NCBI RefSeq assembly: GCF_050947335.1
Contig: NC_134984.1
Location: 11,699,926-11,763,925, forward strand
Direction: 5' to 3'
DNA from: Megachile rotundata
Lineage: Eukaryota > Arthropoda > Insecta > Hymenoptera > Megachilidae
DNA length: 64,000 bases
Shown here: positions 10,389 to 23,459 of the stretch, one piece after another
How positions within the stretch are numbered: the stretch's first letter is position 1
How the letters are laid out: every line of letters starts with the position of its first letter
The notes under the pieces: model-generated
Told to the model about the DNA's origin: nothing
Seen by the model: only the letters and a program-made list of their open reading frames with translations
Databases searched by the model: none
Made by a program: the position numbers and the translations under genes

Positions 10389-12956
10389 ATGCCTGTATCG
10401 AAATTGTATAAAAAGCGTGTCAACTTGTATAGAAAAAGAAAAAGAAATCCGAGTATATCTGATGATGACGATGCGATAAATGATGAATTACTTGAAGAAA
10501 TAGATAGATCTGTGAAATATACTGACAAAAAAGCTGAAACGTGTGTACAAAACACTATTACAAAGGATACGTTAAATACACCTAATGATAATAAAAAACA
10601 TCGAAGTCCAAGGCACAGTGTTACATTTAACAATATATCTAATGAGGAAAATACAAATGTAAAATACAGCAAAAAAGATACTAAAGCAAAGAATGATAGT
10701 CAAAATTCAATAATTAGTGTTCGTAAATTAGAAGAATTATGTAAAACTCCAAAGAAGAATATTGTATCTGATGATTTAAATGCAGGAAGTGTTAAAAAGG
10801 AAAATGTGAACAGTCCTGATGTTTTTAGTCCTCTCATTTCAGGTATAAGTATGATGGAATGGAATTCTCAGACTATTAAATCTTTATTAGAAACACCTAT
10901 ATCATCAAAGAAAGGAAAATATAATTTAAGTAGTAATACACCTAGCAGTCGAAAAAAGAGAAAAAGTAGTCTTAATCTTAGTGATTATGATCAGTTGTCC
11001 GATACGTTTAAATCAGATTTAAGTAATAATGTTTTACCCGATATGGAACCTATTGATATGTTGCATGATTTAAATTCTGTGATGGATTTTGAAGACATTA
11101 AAGTGCCTGCAGATATTTTTACCTCAACAGTTAACAGTACCATGAACAATGAATATAATGTAGAAATGTCCAAAGATCCACTAGTTGATCCTCTTTTTAT
11201 TGAAAACCAAGAAGAATGTAAGACAGTTGATGAAGATGTTGATCATAAAAACAAAATCCATGTAAGAAGGACTCGTAGTGCAAGTAAAGCAAGCTTGCAA
11301 TTAAATGGTAATAAAGAGCTTACTGAAGAACTAAAAGTCAAGGATAAAGATACCTATGATTTAAAGGATATTTTAGGAGAATTGGATATTGATTTAGAAA
11401 CAGAAACAGAGAGTGATAAAATACCTAAAGAGGCTATAAAAGTAAACAAGTTTAAATAAAATACATTGTATGTATTTTATTCTATTGATTATGTTATTTA
11501 TTTTTACAGAAATTATATAATTTAAAAGTACAACTTATACATGTTGTACCAAACCAACATAAAATTGAACAAAGAGCAGCCTCAAGAGGAATATCTAAAA
11601 CAGAAAGGCTACAATTTTTAAAATATGGTCCAATTAAAAAAGGAGTATTTACTCCTAATGAAGATAAAGTCATTTTACATAATTGGAAAAAATTTTGTGA
11701 AGTATGTATAATTGATATTATAATGGTTCTGTTTTATTAATAAGTTTCCTTCTATATAGGTTCATAGCTGGGATCCTAAACATGTAAAGCCATTTATTTG
11801 TTTAAAAAACAATAAATCATTTTATATGAGAAGCAAAGAACAGAGGATAAACTTCCTTCAATTTTTAGCAAATGGATTACCATGGAGATCATTGTTCAGT
11901 GTTTATAATAGATTCAAGTATTTACAATTTAATCGTGACAAAAATTATAAAAGGTGATTTCTATTAAAAATTTTAATGTTTTTCATTAGTGTTGTTTGCT
12001 ATAATCTGATATATTCATAGATATTCATTGGACGAAGATTATAAAATTTTATCTTACATGAAAAATAAACAACCAAAAAACAATAGAAACTCAGGATTTT
12101 GTGAATTAGCTAGGGAATTAGGACGTTCGCACCATTCCATTTGGTTACGTTACCAATTGTTAAGAAAAATAAAGAAAGATAAAGAGAAAAAGCGTAAGTG
12201 TCTTTTAAGAAACAAAACTATTAATAAAATGGATACAATAAAATTGAAAATAAATTTTATTACAGCATTAAAAGATATTGAGTGGACATTGCCTTTAATT
12301 GCCAAATTTATAGAATGTCTTATGGATATAACATTGTGTGATGAATTAATTGATTTAAAAGATGCAACTATTCCAAAAGTAATTTGGCAAAAATTAGAAG
12401 AAAAATTAAATATAGAACAAAATGTATTGAAAATGTACTGGATACATCAGTTGCACATGCAATTATTTTGTCCAGAGCCTATTTATTTAAATGATATAAA
12501 GATAAAACTGATTGAATAGTAAGTTAATAATTTTTAGTACGATAAATACAAATTTTAATATAGTGTTTTCACTAACCACATAAAAAATATTGTAGCATAT
12601 ACACAAAAGGAATTGCACATACGCGAGAAATAATTTGGCCCGATGTTGCAAAACACTTTGACGGTATCACTACCATATTTTTATGTAGAACATTTTATTA
12701 CCTTGTAGCAGAGGCTGGTATAAAACTTGCTACAAAGAATTTTCACAGTAAGTTCACAAAGTTAAATAATTATTAATATAAAATTTTGTTTCTACAATAA
12801 TAATTATAATTTTTTACTTTTGTAGGAATCAATAAATATTTATACAAGGAGAGGATAGCTGAGATACAAAATGAATTGACTGATAAGTTCCTACCTAGGC
12901 TTTCATATGATAATGGAGAAGTGAAAGTTGTGGATATGGATCTAAGTGAATATTAA
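10389..12956 (+). CDS. TTF1: Transcription termination factor 1-like Myb/SANT protein
   Basis: Six coding exons: 10389..11441, 11510..11701, 11760..11953, 12021..12518, 12596..12747, 12826..12956. They join in frame to 739 residues, and all introns are short (66-78 nt) GT-AG. Residues 1-351 are a charged, Ser/Asn/Lys-rich, probably disordered N-terminal region with basic clusters suited to nuclear import. From about 388 a Myb-type region begins (GVFTPNEDKVILHNWKKF). It continues with PWRSLFSVYNRFKYL and RYSLDEDYKILSYM, then GFCELARELGRSHHSIWLRY at about 500-535. A divergent third unit is IIWPDVAKHFDGITTIFL at about 660, followed by INKYLYKERIAEIQNEL near the end. The order and spacing match vertebrate TTF1, which binds terminator sites in rDNA and stops RNA polymerase I. 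Its role in this insect is inferred. Other Reb1/Myb-like nuclear proteins remain possible. The reading frame at 11442-11459 and the TAG at 12517 are removed by splicing. Confidence 0.75.
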
Positions 12957-13072
12957 TTAAGTCTACTCAAAATGCGGTAAATACAAAGTTTGTAAAAAAT
13001 ATTGCATGCATTTGAATTTTAATTTAGAATTTTATCTGTAAAATTATAATAGTTATAATTCTTATATTTCTA

Positions 13073-13078
13073 AATAAA
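13073..13078 (+). terminator. PolyA signal of the TTF1-like gene
   Basis: AATAAA lies 117 nt after the stop codon at 12954-12956. It is the only canonical hexamer before the opposing gene begins. Confidence 0.65.
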
Positions 13079-13123
13079 AAGTTCTATTTTGTATTTACAC
13101 ATTTTTTTAAAAAGATATGATTA

Positions 13124-13129
13124 TTTATT
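13124..13129 (-). terminator. PolyA signal of UCHL5
   Basis: TTTATT on the + strand reads AATAAA on the minus strand, 65 nt past the UCHL5 stop. The two opposing polyA signals are 46 bp apart, so the 3' UTRs should meet or overlap. Confidence 0.6.
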
Positions 13130-13193
13130 TACCGATGTTTATACATTATACATACATTCCATCGTGTTTCTCATACATTCACAATATTGGCGT

Positions 13194-14793
13194 TTAAGCT
13201 TTATTCTTCTTGGACTCTTTTTCCACTGCCTTTTCCTTTGCTCTTTGATATAATGGTACTAGTTTACCTTCCTTGGCAAGCATTTTAAGTAACTCCATTA
13301 TTAATGGCAAATAATTGTGCTTTCTTCGAATATTTTCGATCTGATATCGTTTAGACTTTCGAATTTCCTTTTCAATTAATGTTTGCAAACGCTCTAACTC
13401 TGCTGGATCAGAAACCGTAGCTTTTTGTCGCTCGTAAAGCGTTTTTCTATCCGTTACTATTGCCATCAAATTAAAATGAATTTCTCCCTCATTATATCTA
13501 CAAATATCGATTATATAAATAACGTGCAAAATACAAAAAATAAAAAATTAATAGTAAAAAGCATTTACTTATTTATTCTTTTCTGTATTATCGGTTTTGC
13601 TGCTTGAACCCACTGATCCCCAGGTGGACATGGTCCTAAATCCATTGGTCCATCCTTCAATCCATCTAACTCATATAAACGTCCATCAATAGGTACATAG
13701 CTAACAAAGTGAAAGACATCATCATCTTTGGACGCTTGCTTTGAATCATACTCAAACAATGTTTGTCTGGAATAAAGAATCATTATTTTATATGATTCAA
13801 ATAATTCACATTTTATGCTACCAATAAAAATCTAAGAAATACCTTGAAAAAGAATTATGTACTTCTCTTATCACATCTGAATTACTAAGAGCAAGACCTC
13901 TCATGTTAGCATCAAAACTTTGACAAAAATTTTTGAATTCCTCCAAATTTGGCCCCAATGATATATCAGAATGTTTACAGTTTAGTAGTACACTTAATAT
14001 GGCTTGAGTTGCACAAGCATTATTTATCACCTAGAAGGTATAAAAATCAGTAATTTACATTATACTATACTTTATAAATTGTGAAGATATAACACTTGAT
14101 GTAAACTGTAAATGGTACCTGTTTTGCAAAAAATATCTTATCCAACCTATTATCTAAAACAATACTTCCAGAAGGTTCATCATCCTGCACCCATTTGAAT
14201 AAAAATATCAAACCATGAATGGGTCTAAAAAAGTAAATGAAAAAATAGAAACATGTATAAATTCACATTTGTGAGTATTAACTGTATATTCAATTTTCGA
14301 AATCAGACTTAATTTTGTTCTACATAAATATTGATTAAAAACTGTTTATCGTCAATTGCTGTTTGCGTACTGAATTTGCCTCGAAAATAAAATAGTCATT
14401 CTACATAAAACTGTCATTTAATGCTGTCATTGTATTCAATTATAGGTTATATCATATAAATTGAACACTTACTTTAAGTTATCAAATTGTTCATCATCTA
14501 AACTCCATAGTTCTTCTACTTGAGCGCCTTTAACGCCTTAAAAAGGAAAAAACCTATTAACAACATTAAAATTACTTAATTTTAGCTTAAAATATTACTT
14601 CAAAATGTAACCACACAAAACACCTATTAATGTAAATGTTTGCAACATAAATATACGCATATTAGTTTCAAAGCATGTATATATAACAAATTTATAAAAT
14701 AAGAAATTAAAATTTACCAAATTCTTTTATTAACTCTGTGAAAACTCCTGGATCACTTTCGATAAGACACCAATTGCCCGCTGAGTCCGCCAT
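13194..14793 (-). CDS. UCHL5: Ubiquitin carboxyl-terminal hydrolase L5 (proteasomal deubiquitinase)
   Basis: Six exons: complement(join(13194..13497, 13569..13766, 13843..14030, 14119..14224, 14473..14536, 14718..14793)), 311 residues, with all phases consistent. It starts MADSAGNWCLIESDPGVF. The peptidase C12 domain spans about residues 7-225. The nucleophile Cys88 lies in NNACATQ, His164 in FHFVSY and Asp179 in LYELDGL, the same numbering as human UCHL5. The C-terminal helical region (about 225-300) with IRRKHNYLPLIMELLKMLA is the ULD-type tail that in the family docks on Rpn13/ADRM1. It ends in a Lys/Glu-rich segment (KEKAVEKESKKNKA). The enzyme trims ubiquitin chains at the 19S proteasome cap and also associates with INO80. 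The gene looks intact. Its 3' end converges with the TTF1-like gene. Confidence 0.95.
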
Positions 14794-16002
14794 GTTTCCT
14801 TCATTTATTATAATTCAAAAGACAATATTCACTTACTTCGATGTTTGGAATTATTCGAAAGCACCTATAAAGTGAATCGCATTGGAGTTGTATAAGCTAA
14901 GGATTGTTGTATTTTTAATTATTACTGATAATGAAATGAGAATTGCAGTTAATTTGTTAATTTGAAAAAAAAATTTTTTTTACAAAGATGTAATATTCAC
15001 AGCTGGTAATTTTGATAACTTTTTTTCCTTGTATCGTTTAAAATCGATGAATTATTGTAACAGGTTGAATAATAATAATAATTTGCATCAAATGATGTTT
15101 AGTAAACTCAATAAATTTTTGTTATTAAAACTAAAATGAATAAAAGAATTGTTCTCGTAATTATTAAAATTATATTTTAAATATAATAATATTAAAAATG
15201 TATTTACATAGAAACAGTTGAATCTCTCAACGTTTTACAATTTTTTATTAGTGCAAGGACAGTATCTTATAACTAAAAGTGACTGAGTAAACAATCATAA
15301 TTAGGAATTGTACGTAACATCTTAAGCATAAAATATTTACACAAATTACCAGCACAGCCTGATTTATTAAGTGGTTGGAATAATCAAACATGAAAAAGTT
15401 ATATAATTGTTTCATAATCAGCAATCAATATTATAATGCTAAAGTACAATTTACACTATGTACAAGCAATAAATTAATTGAAATTTCAAAATATATTAAC
15501 TAACCATCGTTGACATTGTTCGTTAGGTTCGTGTCATGTTAACGAACTATTTAACAACATATTAGACTTACAATAAATTTCATGATATCAATTTATGCAA
15601 GTGAAGAATATGAAAAAATAATTTACAGTAATTTAAAATGAAACAGCTTTGATAACTCATATTGCAACAAAAAGAATATGCCAAAAAAATCGTCAAAAAA
15701 TAAGAAAGAATAATCTATATCGCATAAAGCCAAATGCACATACATCGGTAATATAGTTGACCCATTTTTATTTTTTATACTTTATAAATAGATCTTTCAG
15801 CAAATTTTTTAATTCAATTTATTCATAAATAATCATAAGCATCGATAAGCACTTGGCTAAAAATTTTATTGAAATGCTGTCCAAATATTGTAATGTATGT
15901 GATGAAAATCGCATAAATTTATGGTGAAATACTATACGCAGCTTGTATATATATTAACATTTCTCATTCAAGCACCTAACATTGCATTGTTTGATTTTGA
16001 CA
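14794..16002. other. UCHL5 upstream region and ATG13 3' flank
   Basis: The UCHL5 promoter should lie in about 14800-14950. The rest is AT-rich and includes the 3' UTR of ATG13; TTTATT at 15818-15823 (AATAAA on the minus strand) is one candidate polyA signal. No other gene was seen. Confidence 0.5.
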
Positions 16003-17988
16003 TTAGTTATTATTTTCACTTTGACATAATGACGACAGAATATCCTCATACCGCCGCATATTTGTTTCAAATGTTTCCAGCTGTTTGGTAAGGTCTCCTA
16101 CTTGCTCTGCAAGTGTCCTTTCCTCCATAAAAGCTTGAAGTTGCGGTGCGCTCTGACATTCGCGATAGAATGCTCCTAAATCGCTGTTGGTGTTTGTCAC
16201 GGCAAAAGGAGTTTTCTGCAATTATAATTTTTCAACTGTTTAGATAAATCAAATATCTGTTGTGCACCATAAAGGTAGGAACGTTAATTACCAAATCTAC
16301 CATAATAAAATCGTCGTTGGCACTGGTCATTGAGCAACTGCTTCTTCTTGACCCATTTTGAGAGTTGCATTTCGACGTTGTATTATCATTTGTAAGTCTT
16401 TCATTATTTCCATTACTGCTATCTGTTATAGTTGCCGTTACTGCAGTCTTTGTAGTTGTAGTCTCAGCTACAGAAGCTGGAGGAGGTGACGTTTGTCTAG
16501 GAGTTAGCAATGAACTAAAAGGTACATCTGGTATAACAAAATCCTCTTCATTAACAGTAACAGGCTTATTTACTACAAAGGCTCCAACTTTAATAGTATC
16601 ACTAAGCGATTTTGATGTTTCTTCACTAAAATACACAGAAAATATCATGTAAATATTTTAAATTTTATACAAATTGAAATGGTAAGAATCAGTTTTCATG
16701 TGAAGTAATTAACTCACCTTTGTTGATATCTTGCATGACGAGGACTTAAATCAGAATGAAAATGATCGCTCTTTAACATTATCGAATCACGGCCAGTATG
16801 AGTAGGAGATATAGTCATTTTTGTTCTATATGATACTGATAAATGAATTGTACCCACAGGTGTACACAACTGACCTACTCTCACATGTTTGTAATTATCG
16901 CCTATAGAAAAAAGATATTGATATAGTTTATAACATAATATGGTAGAAGGAATATGCTTAATATCAAGAGTAAAATTATTGTATTATAGTAATGTAAAAC
17001 CTTTTAAGGAAAACAAGTAACATTAAGTAATTTAAATACCTAATGTATGTAACTGAGGTTCTCCCATATAAATTCTATAACAAATAACATAGGAATCTGG
17101 ACTTTGCCTCCTACTCAATTTATAAGCTGGGGTAATTCTTGATACGGACAACAATGATTTCAATAAAATACCCATTCTGTTATATATCGTGTATGTTACT
17201 CTCACAGTAGGATCACTGTGTTCTGGTAGAACACCAAGACTCCATGTTTCCAAAACCATTGTGTCACCCTCAACGGTTCTCAGAGAAATTTCAATGCAAA
17301 GAGGTATAGTTGAATTTATTATTTCTCCACATAGTGCCCTTTTAGCCTCTGCCAAAACTTCTGGTAGATCATGAATAGCTAGGTTGAACTATACAATGAA
17401 AGGATACATATGTAGAAAACTGTAAACATGTTGATGAAACAATCATAGTTAATATAATCTTAAATAATATTGTAACAGTAATTGATAACCTACATTGGTC
17501 ATTTCTAAGTTTGCATATACTTTTATGTAAGATTGAAATTAAATGTTTCTTAAAGAGACATTTCGCTTGAGATACAGTTTGAAAAAGATCAAGTACATAT
17601 ATATAAACAGGTAAAAATGTATAAAATATAAGATTTTTATTCTTACATAAATTGGAATTGATTTAAAATGTACATGACAGTACAATAATCTATATACTGT
17701 CGTACTATGACAATAGGTTCTTCGAACATGTTAAATTAGCACTAGAGAAATTATCTGTTTTAAGTAGGAGATAATGGTACACTTATAACTTAATGGTTCC
17801 TAAGTTTAAAGCAATTACAAAAGAGACGCGCTTACCCAATCAGTTCCAGATGAATTTGGCTTGCACTTTGTGCTGACCTTTTCACCTGACCTCGATTGCA
17901 CTATAATTTGAGCTGCTTTCAATGCCAAAAATTTGGTGAACTTGTCCAAGTCCTTTTTGTCTTGCATACTCAGTTTTAATGTAGACAT
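16003..17988 (-). CDS. ATG13: Autophagy-related protein 13 (HORMA subunit of the ULK1/Atg1 complex)
   Basis: Five exons: complement(join(16003..16215, 16292..16625, 16718..16901, 17040..17388, 17836..17988)), 410 residues, with phases consistent. The start chosen is the ATG at 17988 (MSTLKLSMQDKKDLDKFTKF); a longer frame upstream has no ATG. Residues about 8-200 form the HORMA domain, with landmarks IIVQSRSGEK, GTDWFNLAIHDLPEV, TWSLGVLPE, SVSRITPAYKLSRRQ, YRIYMGEPQLHTLG and VGTIHLSVSYR. A Ser/Thr/Pro-rich linker follows (about 225-330), with likely phosphorylation sites. Then comes DDFIMVDL at 333-340, which matches the known ATG13 LC3-interacting motif, and a C-terminal region (DLGAFYRECQSAPQLQ) equivalent to the ULK1/FIP200-binding end. 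The protein scaffolds Atg1 kinase at autophagosome initiation. It is shorter than human ATG13 (around 480-517 residues), mainly in the linker. Confidence 0.95.
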
Positions 17989-18700
17989 TTTAATGCTTGT
18001 TGCTTGATACAATTCTTTTCAAAATAAACACTGATGTCCAATCAAAAACATCGAATTTCACTAAACTGAATAGAATTTTGAATATACCAAACATCTCCTC
18101 CAGCTGTCCGTGAAACTACATGATGAGATCGTTTTTGACATTCGCACATGTAACTCATCGCACTCGTGTCGGCAAGCGATTCCTTTTCTTTTTAAAATGT
18201 ACTGTCGAAGTTACTCCAGTCGAAAAACAATAATTTAACAATAACATGGACATCATATCGATGCATTATGTGGTATACAGCTGCGTGGCAGGCGATACGT
18301 ATTTAGACAATTTGATATTTTTGAACAGAACCCAGTCTATCGTTGATCAAACGTAGAGATTAGTTCGAAAATACTATTCGAATCGACTGATCAACGTGAA
18401 TATCGTCTTTCTCGAATAACACGTATAAACATCGAGTATATTATAGTTCTTATTTCACTATTTTTATGACACGCTGTGGATCGATTGTTTCGTATCGCGG
18501 TTACCTTAACATAAGAAGCGTCCACATGAATAAAATTCAGTCCTCGATACGCTGAGTCAGCAATAAGGTCAATTTTTTACACCTTATTTACATTTGTTAC
18601 TAAGAAAAGCAGGAAAAAGAATAACACTTCCTTGTTGAAAAGTTCAAAGTTTGTTAATTTTGAATCGTACAGCCAGGTTGTGTTCGGAAAGATACTGCTT
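17989..18700. promoter_or_regulatory. ATG13 5' flank
   Basis: The 5' UTR and promoter of ATG13 should lie here. The stretch at about 18100-18560 is richer in CpG (several TCGA, ACG and CGT words) than the DNA beyond it. No particular core-promoter motif could be assigned with confidence. Confidence 0.4.
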
Positions 18701-21700
18701 TCAATGCATAGCAAACGAATGCATAAAAGCATTACTCAAATATATAATAAGAATTTTTGATAAAACACGTAACACTCGATGTTTCTTGCTGCGTTCTAGA
18801 GTAAATTTACTACAGTAACCTTTTATTAGAATATTATACTATCTCAATATTCTATCAACTGATTGGTTGTTAGTTTATAATTAGTATTGAACAGCTGATC
18901 AAATTGAAATTTTATATTAGAAGTGTGGTACACCTGTACCTCCCTTTTTAAAACACAAGAGGAAATTTGGTTTTCTTGGGTAAAAATGGCAGTCAAGGGG
19001 AACAGGTTCGAACATCCGCAATAATAGGTGCATACTGACACGCATTATACCTAAATTACAACAGGTATTTTCGACAACCATGAATAATACTATTTTCTCA
19101 AGAACATACTTTTGAAAGTAAACTATTTAATTACACACTTTAGATTTCAGAAAGGTGATGCTAGAAATTACATCAGAACGTTTTTCATAATATTGCATTT
19201 TATATTGGAATTTAGTTATTAAAGTTTGATAGCAGAAAAGATATAAATGACAATAGTTTATTGTAAAGCAATTAAATTGAAGAGTTGTTTACGTTTCAAG
19301 TTTTATTCTTATATATATTTAAAAATTTATATTTTCGCATGCGCTGTCTGAAAAGAATACCGTTAGTGTCATCTAGTGTCCTAGTATGGAACTATTGACA
19401 GAGAATTGCGTTTCTTTTTAAAATAAGGTATTTTTAAGTTTTGCTGACCCTTGCAAATTGTTCTGTGAGTATCATAATATTAAGTATATGGCTGTATAAC
19501 GGAGTTGAAGTATAATATTCATAAATTTCTTAAATTGTATTCTATAAACGTCAAAATGTTTAGCGGTAGATGATGAGAACTAATGGACTTACTTTGAAAT
19601 ACTTTAGCTTAAGAAATATTCATCTTATCGTGTTAATATGCTACAATATCCTTCAAATATTGTTGTGAAATGATCTAAGAATATTCTACAGACATTAATA
19701 AGTTGGGAAAATAAATTACTTCAAAAATTGCGTTTGTAATTTAGTTCGATCAGTTCTCTACCTTTCACCGCTAGGTGTCTACGCATTTTTAAGTCCATGC
19801 AATTAACAAAATTTTAGGGGAAACTTCGAAAAACCGTGATGCTACGGTATCGAATAAATTTTGCAAATAAGCTCCTTTTTGTAAAAGAAGATTTTATGAG
19901 AATGGTTTTTAGCGACTCGAAAGAAAATTTCTTGATATTCTTAGGTTGTTCCCTACATCATCGACGAGATACAGTACAGTGTGCGAATTGTTCGGAACAC
20001 ATAATCCGCATCTTCGGACTCACGGAATATATTGCAAATAGCATAAAATCAATATTAATAAATACATAATAAATGTACAGGATATTAATCAATAAAATTA
20101 ATATCCATCGAATTTCTACGAAAACAATTTTTGAGTGTCAACAAATAAAAATATGTTATTATCTAAAAATACGAAATTTGTTGTTTTCGTGGATCTTTAC
20201 TTCATCGCAAGATGGCGTCAGTGAGATCATTTCAGAAAGAGCGCGATTAATTTATGAATTTTAAAAACCAGCCATAGTAACTTGCAAAATACTGTTCCAA
20301 TTAATTTCTTGGCAACTCTTCTTTATATCGTGTTACAAAAAGCTAGTTTACTTTTAAAAGTATCTGAGAAATTTTCAGTATTTATTGATTCCTGTAAAAT
20401 AGGCATAAAGCGTTTCAATGTACCGGTGCTACGGTGGAGACCTCTTCCCCTCGACCGCCATTTTCCCCAGGCAAGCCAAATTTATACTCGAGTGTACTTT
20501 GTCTGAAACTCAACTTGTGGGGAAAGTACCAACACACCTAGAAATTAAGTTCATGCTGTGGAATAGTTTAATTATAATGTATTCATGATTTGTAATGAAA
20601 TACTTTAAAGAGATGAAAGTTCAATCTTTTCTGTTAATGGTAACGAATGATAGTTAACACTTAAGCTAGTAAAATATTTATATGTATCATTTATAAGTCT
20701 TATAACGAGTATAAAAATGAAACAAAAATAGTACATTAAATTGTTAGTTTAAATAATTTATGAATGAGAGGAATATGTATTATATACATCAATTATTCGT
20801 GGTGTTATGTGCCTCACCACGGGGATGTAGACACATATTACAGTAAAAAGATTAATAACTTTTGAAGTTACGAAAATATTAAAATTTGACTTTATATAAA
20901 TATTTTAATAACAAATGAAATTATTACCTGAATAATAATTTGTAATACTTCACATTTTATAATCTTTTCCTATTTATGTTTCCTATTTTCTTATTAATAC
21001 TGGTATCTAAATTACTAAACAAGCTTCACTATTTTAAGGACAAAAATTCTATTTTTAAAATTGTGTTATGACATTAAGAAATTCTCACCAAGTATGAGAA
21101 ACACACTTACATTACGTATTTCAAAATGTGCAATAAAGTAGTTTAACTACAATGTATTCAATAATAACAATTAATTGATTTGTTAAAATTATAAAATTTG
21201 AAACGAAAATTATTAAAATATTTGTTACACGTGATTGGTTATAAAATACATTTATTTGCAATGAAAATATAAATTATATATTTGCACAAATTCTTCATCA
21301 CAAAAGGTTAATGAAACCATAAAAATACTCATTGGTATTATAAAAGCGATTACAAATGTGTATAAAGATTGAAATAACAGAAGTGGTTACTTTTATGGTG
21401 GACTGTACAATCACACCACACAGCATGCCAACTGCAATGGAAATTTCCACTGAAGCAGTCGGTTGCCACCGTCTTGTAGACGCTCCATAGCCGCGCCTAA
21501 AAACCAGATTGTGTCCACCAACTGGCTGAACCGTACACTATCTATACGATTATTTCCTGTCTGTTCAATCGATCGATTTTAATCCGTAAAAATAATGCTC
21601 ACTTCTGCGAACCCTAGATAAAATTTCAAAATTTACGAGTTACGAAAGTATCTAATCCATTATTCACCGTAAGCCGCATTTTAGGGATTTAGGTATTTAG

Positions 21701-22770
21701 GAAAATAACGATCGAAGATTTTGAGAAAAATTGGATCTCAGATTTTATCGTGAAATTACTCACAAAATTTCATCATGCGGATTTCAACTTTATGCTCTAT
21801 TTTTCTTTTTAAAATAAAGTCTTTTGGAAAATAGATGTACAATTTTTTAGAAAATAAATATGTGTTCTTTAAAGTAGATATATAATTTTGAAAAAGTAAA
21901 TGTACAAAGTAGATGTGTAATTCTGGTTTAAAAAGCAGATGTATAATTTTTTTTACAAAACAGGTATAAAATTAAAAACAAATTGTCATACAATTTTTTA
22001 AATAATACATATCTATTCTTTTAAAAAATAAGTATATAATTTTTTAAAAAGTATATATTGCTTTAAACAATTCTTTGTAATATTTTGTTGTAAATAAATT
22101 TGAATAAAAATTAACATTCGCCATTTTTGTCTCTCATAATTATTCTATCACAACATTTTCAGCGATGGTAAATATGTACATTCGCCACAATAAACTTATT
22201 CTAACAAAAAATACCTTGAATAATATAACCTTGATAAAAATTTAGAATTCTAATTTTATTCTAAAATTCCAAAATGAATTATGTAAATCGTTGCAACTTA
22301 GTAAGCGTTATATTTACAGAGGTGTTAACGATTGCAGACATAAATTACGATACAGCTGCATAGTTAAGTGTATTATTAGAGCAGTGATACACATTTTAAT
22401 CCGATATAAATTCCAATCTGATTATTCACACAGAGGGTGTGTATAATAATTTAATATAAACTGTGCTCAATAATATGAATATCGTTGCAAATGTAAAATT
22501 ATGTCGAGTTAGAGGATTAACTGTAGTTGCACGACGCCATTTTTTAGGGAAACATAACCTATCGCGCAAGTGACACGAAAAATTCAAGTTAGAAACTGGT
22601 AACATTCATTGAATTATGGTAATATTGCAAAAAAATGATTGGATAAATGATGAAAATCTTATTTATTTAGAAAGTGAAATAAAAAATAATTCGAATAGGT
22701 AATAATAATTTTTAAAAATTAATGATTAGAATTCAATTTTTACTTAAGATTAACAGTTTCAAATTAAATT
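18701..22770. other. Intergenic AT-rich DNA, nothing assigned
   Basis: Short open frames occur (for example 19836-20069, 20073-20264, 20282-20506), but none shows a protein family, codon bias or splice context. A GC-richer patch at about 21410-21540 and a small hairpin (GTGGTG…CACCAC) around 20800-20822 stand out slightly. Confidence 0.5.
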
Positions 22771-22774
22771 AACA

Positions 22775-23195
22775 ATAATAATAGGCATTTATTAGTAATC
22801 TCATTTTGTATAACATATTATATTTAATAAATTAAATAAATCTAACAAATAAACTCATATTCATGCACATTAATGTCAATGATAAATCTATTAATAAATG
22901 TCATTTTATTGTTGCTGCATTTATTATTTAATATTAAAAGAATTTAAGAAGGTCAATTCAAATTATTAACTTAAAGAATTATAGTCATACATGAAACTTA
23001 ATTTTTATTTATTCATAATTCTGTTCTACATTTTTAACGTCAATAGACACTTATTAGTAAATAAATTTAATAAATAAAATTTTATTCATTAATGCAAATA
23101 GTAATTCAATTAATAACATAAAAGTCAATTGCTACTGCATTTATTATTTATAATCAATACAGTTTAAGGTCAATCCAAATTACTACCTCATACAT
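22775..23195 (+). repeat. Diverged direct duplication, about 200-bp units
   Basis: The segment from about 22775 (GGCATTTATTAGTA … CTGCATTTATTATTTA … AAGGTCAAT) is repeated from about 23040 (GACACTTATTAGTA … CTGCATTTATTATTTA … AAGGTCAAT) in the same order with many differences. The origin is unknown. Confidence 0.55.
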
Positions 23196-23459
23196 CAAAA
23201 TTTCCCTCGTTCAAAATTCAACTAAAAGACAAATTTTAGTCCTCCATATTAATCAACTTCCAAACTTCCAGTTACACAAACTTTCACTCCACCGCAAAAA
23301 ACATTAATCCTAAAAGGCTCTAATAAAAGTTGCAAAATCCTAAAAGCCTTGAATTAAAAATTAGATTGTCTTCAATTACATAAGCATTTCGATTCTCCAT
23401 TAAAAAATACTTGACTATCAATTACATAACAATCGTAAATGTAATCGAACCTTGGCAGT

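Noticed and set aside
10349..10672. 107-codon minus-strand hydrophobic frame
   Set aside because: Antisense to the first coding exon of the TTF1-like gene.
11442..11459. End of the 356-codon frame of the TTF1-like gene
   Set aside because: The final codons are intronic. The donor at 11442 and acceptor at 11509 continue the protein in phase 0 into the Myb region.
16365..16652. 95-codon + frame
   Set aside because: Antisense to ATG13 exon 4 (the Ser/Thr-rich linker).
18990..19025. Possible tRNA B-box (GGTTCGAACATCC)
   Set aside because: No A-box, acceptor stem or anticodon arm could be folded around it.
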